Source of the DNA: Clostridia bacterium
GTDB taxonomy: Bacteria > Bacillota > Clostridia > Oscillospirales > Acutalibacteraceae
DNA length: 64,000 nt
Direction of reading: 5' to 3'
NCBI GenBank assembly: GCA_017428085.1
Contig: JAFRRP010000033.1
Location: forward strand, 49,628-113,627
Part shown: one piece after another, positions 1-7,630 of the stretch
Numbering within the stretch: the stretch's first letter is position 1
Layout: each line of letters starts with the position of its first letter
Made by a program: the position numbers and the translations under genes
Notes under the pieces: model-generated
Database searches by the model: none
What the model saw: the letters and a program-made list of their open reading frames with translations, nothing else
What the model was told of the DNA's origin: nothing

Positions 1-198
1 GATAAACGGGATGGGGATCATGTTGCCGATATAGCAGATGAAGAACGCCTTGAAAAAGTTGATCTGGAAGATCTTGGCGATGATCATGCCGCCGCGGCAC
101 TCGATGATGGGCAGCAGCGACGCGAGGAACGCGATGATCTCGCCGCCCACGTCCTTGGAAAACAACCCCATAAACCATGTTGCCAGATGTTCAGTCAT
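1..198 (-). CDS. Small multidrug export family membrane protein (partial)
   Basis: Runs off the window edge, so only the first 66 residues are seen. After a short polar start (MTEHLATWFMG) it has SLLPIIECRGGMIIAK and then a hydrophobic stretch with GNMIPIPFI. This is the pattern of the COG2426/PF06695 'small multidrug export' family, integral membrane proteins whose real substrates are poorly known. ATG at 198 follows AAGGAG by six bases. The gene overlaps the last eight bases of the NUDIX gene upstream, which suggests coupled translation from the promoter at 1129-1157. The family call rests on two motifs only. Confidence 0.65.
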   Translation of the reverse strand, partial: MTEHLATWFMGLFSKDVGGEIIAFLASLLPIIECRGGMIIAKIFQINFFKAFFICYIGNMIPIPFI

Positions 199-1024
199 TT
201 CGTTCTCCTTCCGCCTGCGCGGCGTTCTGTTCTTCCGCCTGCGCGGGCTGTTCTTCTGCCGCCTGCGCGGGCCGCGGCTCGGGCGCCACCGGGCCGATGC
301 CGTGCTCTTCCATGTATTCTTTTACGGACGACAGTATCTCTTTGTCGTTGTCGAACTTCAGCATCTCGTAGGCCTCGGGATAGCGCAGCCAGATGTAATC
401 CTCGATCTCTTCCTTCTGGATCACGGTCTGCGTATCCTCCGTGGAGGCAAGGAACACCTCCACGCGCTTTTCGATCTTCGCGCCGATGCGGTACTCCGAT
501 TCGGAGCAGAAGCCCTCGTAAATATGGATATGTACGCCGGTCTCCTCCAATACCTCGCGGATGGCGGTCTCCTCGCGGGTCTCGCCCTTTTCCATGTGGC
601 CCTTGGGGAAGCCCCAGTGGGTGCTGCGGCGGTTCTTGATCAGCAGGAAGCGGTATTCCCCCTTGATCTGCCGGAACACCACCGCCCCGCAGGAATGCTC
701 GTACAGGCATTCCAGATTGTAGGACTCCGGCGGCTCGTTGAACGCGAGCACGTCCCGGATCTCGTAGTCGATCCGGTGCATGTTTTTCGGCGCGACGACC
801 AGCGCCGACTTTTTGACGTTTTTATAGTGAATGACCGCGATGATCTTTCCCTCGAACACGCGTACGGGATGGTTGACGCCGAGGATATACGCCCCTAATA
901 CGAAGCTCCTTTTGTCGTTCTGTACTTCCGCGATCCCGTAGTTGACGATGTATCTCGTATTTGTGCGCGTGTCGAGATAGTTGCACGGTCGGGTCACCTT
1001 CACCCTGACCATTTTCCCTAACAT
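191..1024 (-). CDS. Inorganic pyrophosphatase-like domain fused to NUDIX hydrolase
   Basis: A 277-residue protein. Residues 1-100 resemble the inorganic pyrophosphatase-like module found ahead of NUDIX domains in some Clostridia (NYGIAEVQNDK, YILGVNHPVRVFEGKIIAVI, VVAP, EIRDVLAF). Residues 108-245 are a NUDIX domain with a complete box: G142, then E148, then REVLEETGV at 156-164, matching Gx5Ex7REUxEExGU. The family hydrolyses nucleoside diphosphates linked to other groups; the substrate here is unknown. The C-terminal ~35 residues are a low-complexity Ala/Glu/Gln/Pro tail. I chose ATG 1024, which follows GGAGAGAG, rather than an upstream ATG at 1117 that lies almost on the predicted transcription start. 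Overlaps the next gene by eight bases. Confidence 0.85.
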   Translation of the reverse strand: MLGKMVRVKVTRPCNYLDTRTNTRYIVNYGIAEVQNDKRSFVLGAYILGVNHPVRVFEGKIIAVIHYKNVKKSALVVAPKNMHRIDYEIRDVLAFNEPPESYNLECLYEHSCGAVVFRQIKGEYRFLLIKNRRSTHWGFPKGHMEKGETREETAIREVLEETGVHIHIYEGFCSESEYRIGAKIEKRVEVFLASTEDTQTVIQKEEIEDYIWLRYPEAYEMLKFDNDKEILSSVKEYMEEHGIGPVAPEPRPAQAAEEQPAQAEEQNAAQAEGERND

Positions 1025-1128
1025 TTCTCTCTCCGACTTCCAAAAGGGCCGAACGCCCCTGCTGCGGCCGGCGCATCTTTCCCCGCAACGAAGGGCGATC
1101 CGCCGCCTTTTCCTCACAAATTTATTTA

Positions 1129-1157
1129 ATTATATAGAAACCCGGCTTTTTTTTCAA
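1129..1157 (-). promoter_or_regulatory. Sigma-A promoter for the NUDIX operon
   Basis: On the minus strand: -35 TTGAAA (1157-1152), 17-base spacer, -10 TATAAT (1134-1129). Predicted start of transcription near 1122, about 100 bases ahead of the ATG at 1024. Confidence 0.8.
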
Positions 1158-1228
1158 GGGTTTTTTGAAGAATTGTAAATTTTTCATGTCAGGAAAGCCA
1201 TTTTTTCAGTTTTTTTGCAAATAACATG

Positions 1229-1257
1229 TTGTAATATAGAACATAATGAATTAAAAT
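1229..1257 (+). promoter_or_regulatory. Probable sigma-A promoter for the LCP gene
   Basis: -35 TTGTAA (1229-1234), 17-base spacer, -10 TAAAAT (1252-1257), 47 bases ahead of the ATG. It lies back to back with the NUDIX promoter in the divergent gap. Spacing is ideal but both boxes deviate from consensus. Confidence 0.5.
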
Positions 1258-1304
1258 ACCATCAGAAAACCGAAAACCCGCAGAAAAAGGGATGAGGAAC
1301 CGAT

Positions 1305-2723
1305 ATGGCAAACGACATCTATTTCGGCAGCGGACGCCGAAAGAACGCCGCCGGACCCGAAAACGACGCACGCCCCGAAAACGGCGCGCGTCCCGAAAAC
1401 GGCGCGCGTCCCGCCGCAAGACAGCCCGTCACGCGGGACCCCGCCGCGGCAGGCGCTTCGTTTTCCCGGAAAGACCCGGCGCAGCAGATGCGCGAGATGG
1501 GCGCCGCCGGAAGGCAGGGCGGACAAGCCGCCGGAAGGCCGCGCGTTTCCCGCGATGCCGCGCCGCCCCGCAGCGTCGCGCAGCCGGTCCGCAGCGCCCC
1601 CGCAAGAAGCGCCGCGGAAGAGCATATGATCACCGAGCAGATCGACAGCGAGCTGCTGCACCGCAAACCCACGCAAATGCCGTTCAATTACATCAACACC
1701 GACGATGATTTCGACGATTTCGGCAACAAAAAACCGCTGACCGAACGACAGCAGGAAAAGCGCCGGAACAAGACGCTGAAGGAAGCGCAAAAGAACGCCA
1801 AAAAAGCCGGAAAGAAAAGATCCGGGGCCCGCCGGTTCGCCAAGGCGGCGCTGTGCGTCCTGCTGGCGCTTGCGCTGCTGGTGGGCGGCGCCTGCGCCTT
1901 CGTGGTGACCGGATACAAGCCGGAAAAGCTGGCCGGGAACGTCTACGTTTCCGACGGGGAGCTGCTGTCCCACCCGGCGGTGTACAACCTGCTGCTGATG
2001 GGCATCGACATGAACGACACGTCGGCCACCTCCCGTTCCGACTCCATGATCCTGCTGTCCGTCGACAACGTCCATATGAAGCTGAAGATGACCTCCTTTA
2101 TGCGGGACAGCTACGTCACCATCCCCGGCCACGGCGAGGCCAAGCTGAACGCCGCCTGCACCTACGGCGGCCCGCAGCTGGTGTGCGACACCATCGAGTA
2201 CAACTTCGGCGTCCGCATCGACGACTACGTGAAGATCGGATACGAGATCCTGACGGAGCTGGTGGACGGCATCGGCGGCGTCACCATCCCGGAGGTGGAC
2301 GCCGTGGAGGCGGCAGCCCTGGCGGCGGAGGGCTACGACGCGCCCATCGGCGCCGACATCAAAATGAACGGCCTGCAGACGCTGCTGTACTGCCGCATCC
2401 GCAAAGGGCAGGACGACTTTTACCGCACGGAACGGCAGCGCGAGGTGCTGGATCTCATCATCAAAAAGGCGCTGCTGACCAACCCGGTGAAGCTGGCGCT
2501 CCTGGGGCGGAAGCTGATTTCAAAAACGGAATGCAGCATCTCCCACGCGGCGCTGTTCGCGCTGGCGTTCCGGGTGCTGCCCTGCCTGATCGGCGGGAAC
2601 GCCTCCGCACGGATCCCGCAGGACGGCACGTGGTTCGACGACACCCGCGGCGGACAGGCCGTGCTGGTGGTGAACTTTGAGGAAAACACACAGTTTTTGA
2701 AGGACTTTATTTACGGAAAGTGA
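1305..2723 (+). CDS. LytR-CpsA-Psr (LCP) family cell-wall polymer transferase
   Basis: LCP enzymes move undecaprenyl-linked glycopolymers onto peptidoglycan outside the membrane. Residues 1-170 are a disordered cytoplasmic tail rich in Ala, Arg and Pro. It includes three 18-bp tandem copies (1356-1409) encoding PENDAR/PENGAR. A single membrane helix follows at about 178-202. The LCP domain fills the rest: LLLMGIDMND, TSRSDSMILLSVD, MTSFMRDSYVTIPG, KLNAACTYGG, VRIDDYVKIGY, then CRIRKGQDDFYRTERQREV. The conserved Asp and Arg positions of the pocket are present. Length 472 is long for the family because of the tail. ATG 1305 follows GATGAGG. It is a plausible attachment enzyme for the glycan made by the 23-51 kb locus, but nothing here proves that pairing. 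Confidence 0.9.
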   Translation: MANDIYFGSGRRKNAAGPENDARPENGARPENGARPAARQPVTRDPAAAGASFSRKDPAQQMREMGAAGRQGGQAAGRPRVSRDAAPPRSVAQPVRSAPARSAAEEHMITEQIDSELLHRKPTQMPFNYINTDDDFDDFGNKKPLTERQQEKRRNKTLKEAQKNAKKAGKKRSGARRFAKAALCVLLALALLVGGACAFVVTGYKPEKLAGNVYVSDGELLSHPAVYNLLLMGIDMNDTSATSRSDSMILLSVDNVHMKLKMTSFMRDSYVTIPGHGEAKLNAACTYGGPQLVCDTIEYNFGVRIDDYVKIGYEILTELVDGIGGVTIPEVDAVEAAALAAEGYDAPIGADIKMNGLQTLLYCRIRKGQDDFYRTERQREVLDLIIKKALLTNPVKLALLGRKLISKTECSISHAALFALAFRVLPCLIGGNASARIPQDGTWFDDTRGGQAVLVVNFEENTQFLKDFIYGK

Positions 2724-2730
2724 ATATTTA

Positions 2731-2896
2731 GAGCGGAGTTCGGAGAGCGGAGAGCGGAGATTCGGAAAACGCTTACGCGTTTTGAATTCTGAACAGAATC
2801 TTGGAAATGGCACATCAACGGACCTGAATCGGTGGCCCTTAAAAATCAGGTAAGGGCGTAGCCCTTCCGCATCTCCGCTCTCCGTTCTCCGCTCTT
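2731..2896. repeat. Heptamer-repeat inverted pair (GAGCGGA type)
   Basis: The left arm (2731-2766) repeats GAGCGGA/GTTCGGA with a 7-base period. The right arm (2871-2896) is its complement (TCTCCGC, TCTCCGT, TCTCCGC). About 100 bases separate the arms, so the transcript could fold into a large hairpin. It fills most of the gap between the LCP gene and abfA. The same heptamer recurs at 57134-57267. Confidence 0.8.
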
Positions 2897-2964
2897 TTCA
2901 AAACTCAACTCTTTTCTTTACTTACTTAGCATTGTGAAAACCCCTAAGACAAAGGAGAATACTT

Positions 2965-4467
2965 ATGAAAAAGCACGCATCCCTGACCATCGCTTCGGAA
3001 TACCGCGTAGGAAAAACCGACAATCGCATTTACGGCTCGTTTATCGAGCATCTGGGCCGCGCCGTCTACGGCGGCATCTACGAGCCCGGCCACCCGACCG
3101 CCGACGAAAACGGCTTTCGCAAGGACGTGATCGGGCTCATCAAGGAGCTCAACGTGCCCATTGTGCGCTATCCCGGCGGCAACTTCGTTTCCGGCTACAA
3201 CTGGGAAGACGGCGTAGGCCCCAAAGAGAAGCGCCCTGTCCGCATGGAGCTGGCGTGGAGCACCACGGAGACCAACGAGTTCGGCACGGACGAGTTCATG
3301 CGCTGGTGCAAAGCGGCAAACACCGCCCCCATGATGGCGGTCAATCTCGGCACCCGCGGCGCGGACGCCGCCCGGGAGCTGGTGGAATACTGCAACCATC
3401 CCGGCGGAACGTACCTGAGCGACCTGCGGCGCAAAAACGGCGCGGCCGATCCCTACGGGGTGAAGCTGTGGTGCTTGGGCAACGAGATGGACGGCCCCTG
3501 GCAGATGGGCCACAAGGACGCGACGGAATACGGCAAGCTGGCCAACGAAGCCGCCAAGCTGATGAAGTGGACCGACCCCTCCATCGAGCTGGTTTTCTGC
3601 GGCTCCTCCGGCTGGGGCATGTCCACCTTCGGCGACTGGGAGCGCACCGTGCTGGATATCGCGTGGGACAACGTGGACTACATCTCCATGCACCAGTACC
3701 ACGGCAACAGCGATCAATACCTGGAAAACTTCCTTGCCAAGGGCACGGAGACCGAGGGCTTTATCAAAAGCGTCATCGCCGCCTGCGACTACGTGCAGGG
3801 CAAAAAACGCAGCAAAAAGCAGGTGAACATCTCCTTTGACGAATGGAACGTGTGGTACCACTCCCACGGGGCGGAGTTTGAGAAATGGTCGAAAGCGCCG
3901 CACATTCTGGAGGACGTATACGACTTTGCCGACGCGCTGGTGGTGGGCACCATGATGAACGCCATCCTGCGCCACTGCGACCGCGTGAAGATCGCGTGTC
4001 TGGCGCAGTTGATCAACGTGATCGCACCCATCATGACCGAGGACGGCGGCAGAGCGTGGCGGCAGACCATCTTCTGGCCCTTCTATTATGCCAGCAACTA
4101 CGGCAGGGGCTACGCGCTGGAGGGCGTTTACGACGCCAGCACCTACGACACCAAGTGGTACAAGGAAGTGCCTGACGTGGACAGCGCGGCGGTGCTTTCC
4201 GAGGACGGCAAGCGGCTGACGGTGTTCGCCGTGAACCGCGACCTGAAGGACGCTGTCCCCTTTACGCTGAAGCTGTTGGATTTCGAGGGCTTTGCCCCTG
4301 TCATGCACAAGGCCATGGAGGGCTTTGCGCCGGAGCAGACCAACACCGCCGACGAGGAAAAGGTGTGTCCCAAGGATAAGACTCTGCCTGTGGTGGAGGA
4401 CAAAAAGCTGGCGGTCGATCTGGCGCCGATGTCGTGGAATATGATCGTCCTTGAAAAACAGGGATAA
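2965..4467 (+). CDS. abfA: GH51 alpha-L-arabinofuranosidase
   Basis: Releases terminal L-arabinofuranose from arabinoxylan or arabinan fragments. The 500-residue length is typical for GH51. Visible landmarks are YGSFIEHLGRAVYGGIYEPG near the N-terminus, VPIVRYPGGNFVSGYNWEDG, the acid/base glutamate in LGNEMDGPWQ (E174), HQYHGN, and the nucleophile in SFDEWNVWY (E293). No signal peptide, so it is intracellular and probably acts on imported oligosaccharides. AAAGGAG lies seven bases before ATG 2965. A hairpin terminator follows. With the GH78 and GH2-like genes later in the window it fits a plant-glycan degrader. Confidence 0.95.
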   Translation: MKKHASLTIASEYRVGKTDNRIYGSFIEHLGRAVYGGIYEPGHPTADENGFRKDVIGLIKELNVPIVRYPGGNFVSGYNWEDGVGPKEKRPVRMELAWSTTETNEFGTDEFMRWCKAANTAPMMAVNLGTRGADAARELVEYCNHPGGTYLSDLRRKNGAADPYGVKLWCLGNEMDGPWQMGHKDATEYGKLANEAAKLMKWTDPSIELVFCGSSGWGMSTFGDWERTVLDIAWDNVDYISMHQYHGNSDQYLENFLAKGTETEGFIKSVIAACDYVQGKKRSKKQVNISFDEWNVWYHSHGAEFEKWSKAPHILEDVYDFADALVVGTMMNAILRHCDRVKIACLAQLINVIAPIMTEDGGRAWRQTIFWPFYYASNYGRGYALEGVYDASTYDTKWYKEVPDVDSAAVLSEDGKRLTVFAVNRDLKDAVPFTLKLLDFEGFAPVMHKAMEGFAPEQTNTADEEKVCPKDKTLPVVEDKKLAVDLAPMSWNMIVLEKQG

Positions 4468-4470
4468 AAG

Positions 4471-4507
4471 CTGCGCCGGGCGGACGTCCGGCGTAGTTTT
4501 GCGTTTT
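4471..4507 (+). terminator. Rho-independent terminator after abfA
   Basis: Stem CTGCGCCGG (4471-4479) pairs with CCGGCGTAG (4488-4496) with one G-T wobble, followed by TTTTGCGTTTT. It starts four bases after the stop codon. Confidence 0.75.
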
Positions 4508-4549
4508 GAGAACATTTTTTTTGACTTATCAAATGAGGGGAATGATATT

Positions 4550-5287
4550 ATGAAAAAAGCGATATCCGTGCTGATGGTACTCTGTCTGTGCGGGCTGGCA
4601 ATGGCGCCCTGCGCCGCGGCGCAGGAGCTTGAACCGCTTACGCTGTCCGGCGTGCCGGACGTCGGCCGGTTCATTCTGGAGCCCGACCCCGCGGGGGAGC
4701 TGCACATCGCCCCCGCCACGCTGGAAACGGCGGAAGGCGCGCAGGAGGTCTGGTTTGTTTCCCTGCAGGGGATCGACTGGCTGATGCGGGGCGCCAACAA
4801 TTTTTTTTCGTACCTGATGGTCTCGTTCAACATCAGCAGCAGCTATTTCAACTTCGCCAAAAACGGCATCCTGCAGACCGTGCCGGAGGGATCGAAGCTG
4901 GTGCTGGCGGGCCACAGCCTCGGGGGGATGATCGTGCAGCAGCTGATCTGCGCGGACGAGATCACGTCGCGGTATGAGGTGATCAACGCCCTGACGCTGG
5001 GCTCCCCCTACGTGATGGTGGACGCCGGGAAACGGGAGGGCCGGCTGGTTCGACTGGAGGACCGCTACGATACGATACCGCGGTTCAGCATCGCCTTTCT
5101 GCTGGCCCCCTCCGAATACAACGGCGCGGTCAAGCGGGGCAGCCCATACTTCGGCAACGCCAACGGAGCGCATAATCACTCCTACCGGAACGGGGACGTC
5201 TGGGGCGCGTTTGACGCGCTGGGCGCCGAAAACGGCAGCGCGAAGCTGCTGCTGGACCGGGACGCCATGACATCTCTGCGGGCATAA
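4550..5287 (+). CDS. Secreted class-3 lipase-like alpha/beta hydrolase, copy 1
   Basis: A 245-residue protein with a signal peptide (MKKAISVLMVLCLC to about residue 24). The mature part has a likely oxyanion strand (VWFVSLQGID), the nucleophile elbow LVLAGHSLGG (S123), a candidate Asp in EDRYDTIP (D174) and candidate His in GAHNHSYR (H208 or H210). This order matches Lipase_3-type esterases. The substrate is unknown. ATG 4550 is preceded by GAGGGG; an upstream in-frame ATG would place 33 extra residues before the signal peptide. It is 30 bases upstream of a close paralogue and probably co-transcribed with it. Confidence 0.75.
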   Translation: MKKAISVLMVLCLCGLAMAPCAAAQELEPLTLSGVPDVGRFILEPDPAGELHIAPATLETAEGAQEVWFVSLQGIDWLMRGANNFFSYLMVSFNISSSYFNFAKNGILQTVPEGSKLVLAGHSLGGMIVQQLICADEITSRYEVINALTLGSPYVMVDAGKREGRLVRLEDRYDTIPRFSIAFLLAPSEYNGAVKRGSPYFGNANGAHNHSYRNGDVWGAFDALGAENGSAKLLLDRDAMTSLRA

Positions 5288-5317
5288 TGAACAGGGATCA
5301 ATAAAAGGGGAGATTTT

Positions 5318-6061
5318 ATGAAAAAAGCGATATTCGTTCTGCTGATGTTCTGCCTGCTCGGATCGGCGCTGACGCCCTGCGCCATGGCGCGGGAGGCCGA
5401 GATCGGGCCGTACGTCATGTCCAGCGCGCCCGCGGTAGCCGATTTCATTTTTTCGTCGGAATTCAGGGGAGAGCTGCAATTCGCCCCGGCCACGCTGGAA
5501 ACGGCGGAGGGCTCGCAGGAGGTCTGGATCGTCGCCTTAATGGGGATCAACTTTTATACGCGGAACTCCAACAATCTCTTTTCGTACCTGCATGCCGCGT
5601 TCAACACGCGCGGCAGATATTTCAACCGCGCCAAAGAAGGCCTCCTGCAGAACGTACCGGAGGGGGCGAAGCTGGTGCTGGCGGGGCACAGCCTGGGCGG
5701 CATGATCGCGCAGCAGCTGATGTGCGCGGAGGAGATCACCTCACGGTACGAGGTGCTGAACACCCTGACGTTCGGTTCCCCCTACGTGGTGGTGGATACC
5801 GACAAACGGGAGGGACGGCTGGTCCGGCTGGAGGAGCAGTACGATATCATTCCGAAGTTCAGCGTCGCCTTCCTGCTGGCGCCAGACGACTACAAAGGAG
5901 CGATCAAACGGGCCGGGCCTTATTCCGGCGACACCGACGCGGCGCATAATCGCTCTTATCGCAACATGGACGTCTGGGGCGGCTTCGACGCGCTGGGCAC
6001 GGAGAACGGCGCCGCGAAGCTGGTGCTGGACCGGGACGCCGTGGCGTCGATGAGGGCGTGA
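5318..6061 (+). CDS. Secreted class-3 lipase-like alpha/beta hydrolase, copy 2
   Basis: A 247-residue tandem paralogue of the preceding gene, sharing almost every motif: signal peptide MKKAIFVLLMFCLLG, APATLETAEGSQEVW, LVLAGHSLGGMIAQQL, EEQYDIIPKFS, and DAAHNRSYRNMDVWGG. It differs most in residues 27-50 and at the putative oxyanion loop (IVALMGINF instead of FVSLQGIDW). The conservation of Ser, Asp and His in both copies argues that both are active. It looks like a recent duplication with changing substrate range. AGGGGAG precedes ATG 5318. Confidence 0.75.
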   Translation: MKKAIFVLLMFCLLGSALTPCAMAREAEIGPYVMSSAPAVADFIFSSEFRGELQFAPATLETAEGSQEVWIVALMGINFYTRNSNNLFSYLHAAFNTRGRYFNRAKEGLLQNVPEGAKLVLAGHSLGGMIAQQLMCAEEITSRYEVLNTLTFGSPYVVVDTDKREGRLVRLEEQYDIIPKFSVAFLLAPDDYKGAIKRAGPYSGDTDAAHNRSYRNMDVWGGFDALGTENGAAKLVLDRDAVASMRA

Positions 6062-6079
6062 ATTAATCTGAAAAAAGGG

Positions 6080-6108
6080 TTGCTTTTTCGTCCGCCGGAT
6101 GATAAGAT
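6080..6108 (+). promoter_or_regulatory. Probable promoter for the iron alcohol dehydrogenase
   Basis: -35 TTGCTT (6080-6085), 17-base spacer, -10 TAAGAT (6103-6108) with a TG just upstream of the -10. Start codon 35 bases downstream. Confidence 0.55.
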
Positions 6109-6142
6109 AAAGTGTAAAATAAAAAAAGGAGAAGCAAGGACT

Positions 6143-7354
6143 ATGTCTGTATTATTCAAAGCGTATTGCAGATTGTTCCAGAAGGGCATGAAGCTGGCGG
6201 TCAACTTCCTTGACTGGACGGAGCCGGAGCTGATCCAGGGCGCCGGCGCGGTCAAACGCCTGCCCGCAGCCGTAAAGGCCAAGAACGTCAACAACGTGCT
6301 GATCGTGACGGATAAGGGCCTGACCGGGCTGCATTTGCTGGACGGCCTGTACGAAAATCTGGATGCGCAGGGCGTGAAATACACCGTCTATGACGGCGTA
6401 CAGCCCAACCCCACCATCGACAACATCGAGACCGCGGTGGAGCTGTACAAAAACAACGGCTGCAGCGGCATCATCGCCTTCGGCGGCGGCTCCCCCATGG
6501 ACTGCGCCAAGGCCTGCGGCGCGCGCATTGTACGGCCCAGGAAGACCGTGCCGGAGCTGCGCGGCCAGCTGAAGGTCCTCAAAAAGCTGCCCCCGCTGTT
6601 CGCCGTGCCCACTACGGCCGGCACCGGCAGCGAGACCACCATAGCGGCGGTGGTATCCAACCCCGTCACCCACGAGAAAAACGCCATCAACGACCCGCGC
6701 CTGCGCCCCATCATGGCGGTGCTTGATCCGGAGCTGACCGTCGGCCTGCCCCAGAAGATCACCTCCACCACCGGCATGGACGCACTCACCCACGCGGTAG
6801 AGGCGTATATCGGCCACAGCAACACCAGGGGCACCCGCAGCGCCGCCGAGCAGGCCACGAAGCTGATCGGCGAGAACCTGCAGACCGCCTACGAGGACGG
6901 CAAGAACATCCAGGCCCGCGGCAACATGCTGGAGGCCTCTTATCTGGCCGGTCTGGCGTTCACCAGAGCCTACGTCGGCTACGTCCATTCCATCGCCCAT
7001 AACTTAGGCGGCATGTACGGCACCCCCCACGGGCTTGCCAACGCGGTGATCCTGCCCTACGTGCTGGACTACTACGGCAAAAAGGCATGGACATCCCTTG
7101 CGAAGCTGGCAAAAGCCAGCGGGTTCGTGGAGACCGAGGGCAAGACGAACGAGGAGATCGCCAACGCGTTTATCGCCCGCATCCGCGAGATGAACGCCGC
7201 CATGAACATCCCGGACAAGTTCGACTTCATCAAGGAAGAGGATATCCCGCTGATCGCCGAGCGCGCGCTGAAGGAAGGCAACCCCCTGTACCCCGTGCCG
7301 AAGATCATGGATCAAAAGGACTGCGAAGCCGTCATCCGGCAGCTGATGGCGTAA
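6143..7354 (+). CDS. Iron-containing alcohol dehydrogenase
   Basis: A type III alcohol dehydrogenase (PF00465) of 403 residues that interconverts an alcohol and an aldehyde with NAD(P)H. Landmarks are the nucleotide-binding GGGSPMDCAK, PTTAGTGSE, the family signature GMDALTHAVEAY, and the metal-ligand block HSIAHNLGGMYGTPHGLANA with its histidines. The N-terminal ~25 residues before FLDWTEPELIQGAGAV are extra and slightly hydrophobic. ATG 6143 sits behind GGAGAAGCAAGGACT; an upstream in-frame ATG at 6080 overlaps the promoter. It is a single-gene unit closed by a strong terminator at 7444. The substrate cannot be told from sequence. Confidence 0.9.
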   Translation: MSVLFKAYCRLFQKGMKLAVNFLDWTEPELIQGAGAVKRLPAAVKAKNVNNVLIVTDKGLTGLHLLDGLYENLDAQGVKYTVYDGVQPNPTIDNIETAVELYKNNGCSGIIAFGGGSPMDCAKACGARIVRPRKTVPELRGQLKVLKKLPPLFAVPTTAGTGSETTIAAVVSNPVTHEKNAINDPRLRPIMAVLDPELTVGLPQKITSTTGMDALTHAVEAYIGHSNTRGTRSAAEQATKLIGENLQTAYEDGKNIQARGNMLEASYLAGLAFTRAYVGYVHSIAHNLGGMYGTPHGLANAVILPYVLDYYGKKAWTSLAKLAKASGFVETEGKTNEEIANAFIARIREMNAAMNIPDKFDFIKEEDIPLIAERALKEGNPLYPVPKIMDQKDCEAVIRQLMA

Positions 7355-7443
7355 CCAGTCGCGGCGCTTACCGATCCAGTCGCCCAAAAAAAACAGGGCG
7401 GCGACACGGCACGAGAGGAACACCGTCGATCAATAAACGTTTG

Positions 7444-7477
7444 ACTGTCGGAGCTGAAATGCTCCGACAGTTTTTTT
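7444..7477 (+). terminator. Strong Rho-independent terminator
   Basis: A perfect 11-bp stem, ACTGTCGGAGC with GCTCCGACAGT, loop TGAAAT, then seven T. Ninety bases after the alcohol dehydrogenase stop codon. Confidence 0.92.
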
Positions 7478-7569
7478 GCGGCGTATCTGTGAGATGATCT
7501 GTTTTTGACCGGCAATCACAGGACCGCCCGGAGGACTTCAGGCGACCGGCGACTTTTTTCATTTTCTTA

Positions 7570-7599
7570 TTGATTTTACGGGCGCGGGTGTGTTATACT
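7570..7599 (+). promoter_or_regulatory. Extended -10 promoter for the Gfo/Idh gene
   Basis: -35 TTGATT (7570-7575), 18-base spacer, -10 TATACT (7594-7599) with TG at 7591-7592. The ATG lies 32 bases downstream. Confidence 0.7.
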
Positions 7600-7630
7600 T
7601 TACTATATTAAAAATAAAGGAGATTTTGTT

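Noticed and set aside
2944..4833. A 629-codon open frame on the minus strand opposite abfA
   Set aside because: It mirrors the codons of a clear GH51 enzyme in GC-rich DNA, has no recognisable domains and no ribosome site. The same applies to the long opposite frames at 54482-56815, 60238-62421 and 11333-13297.
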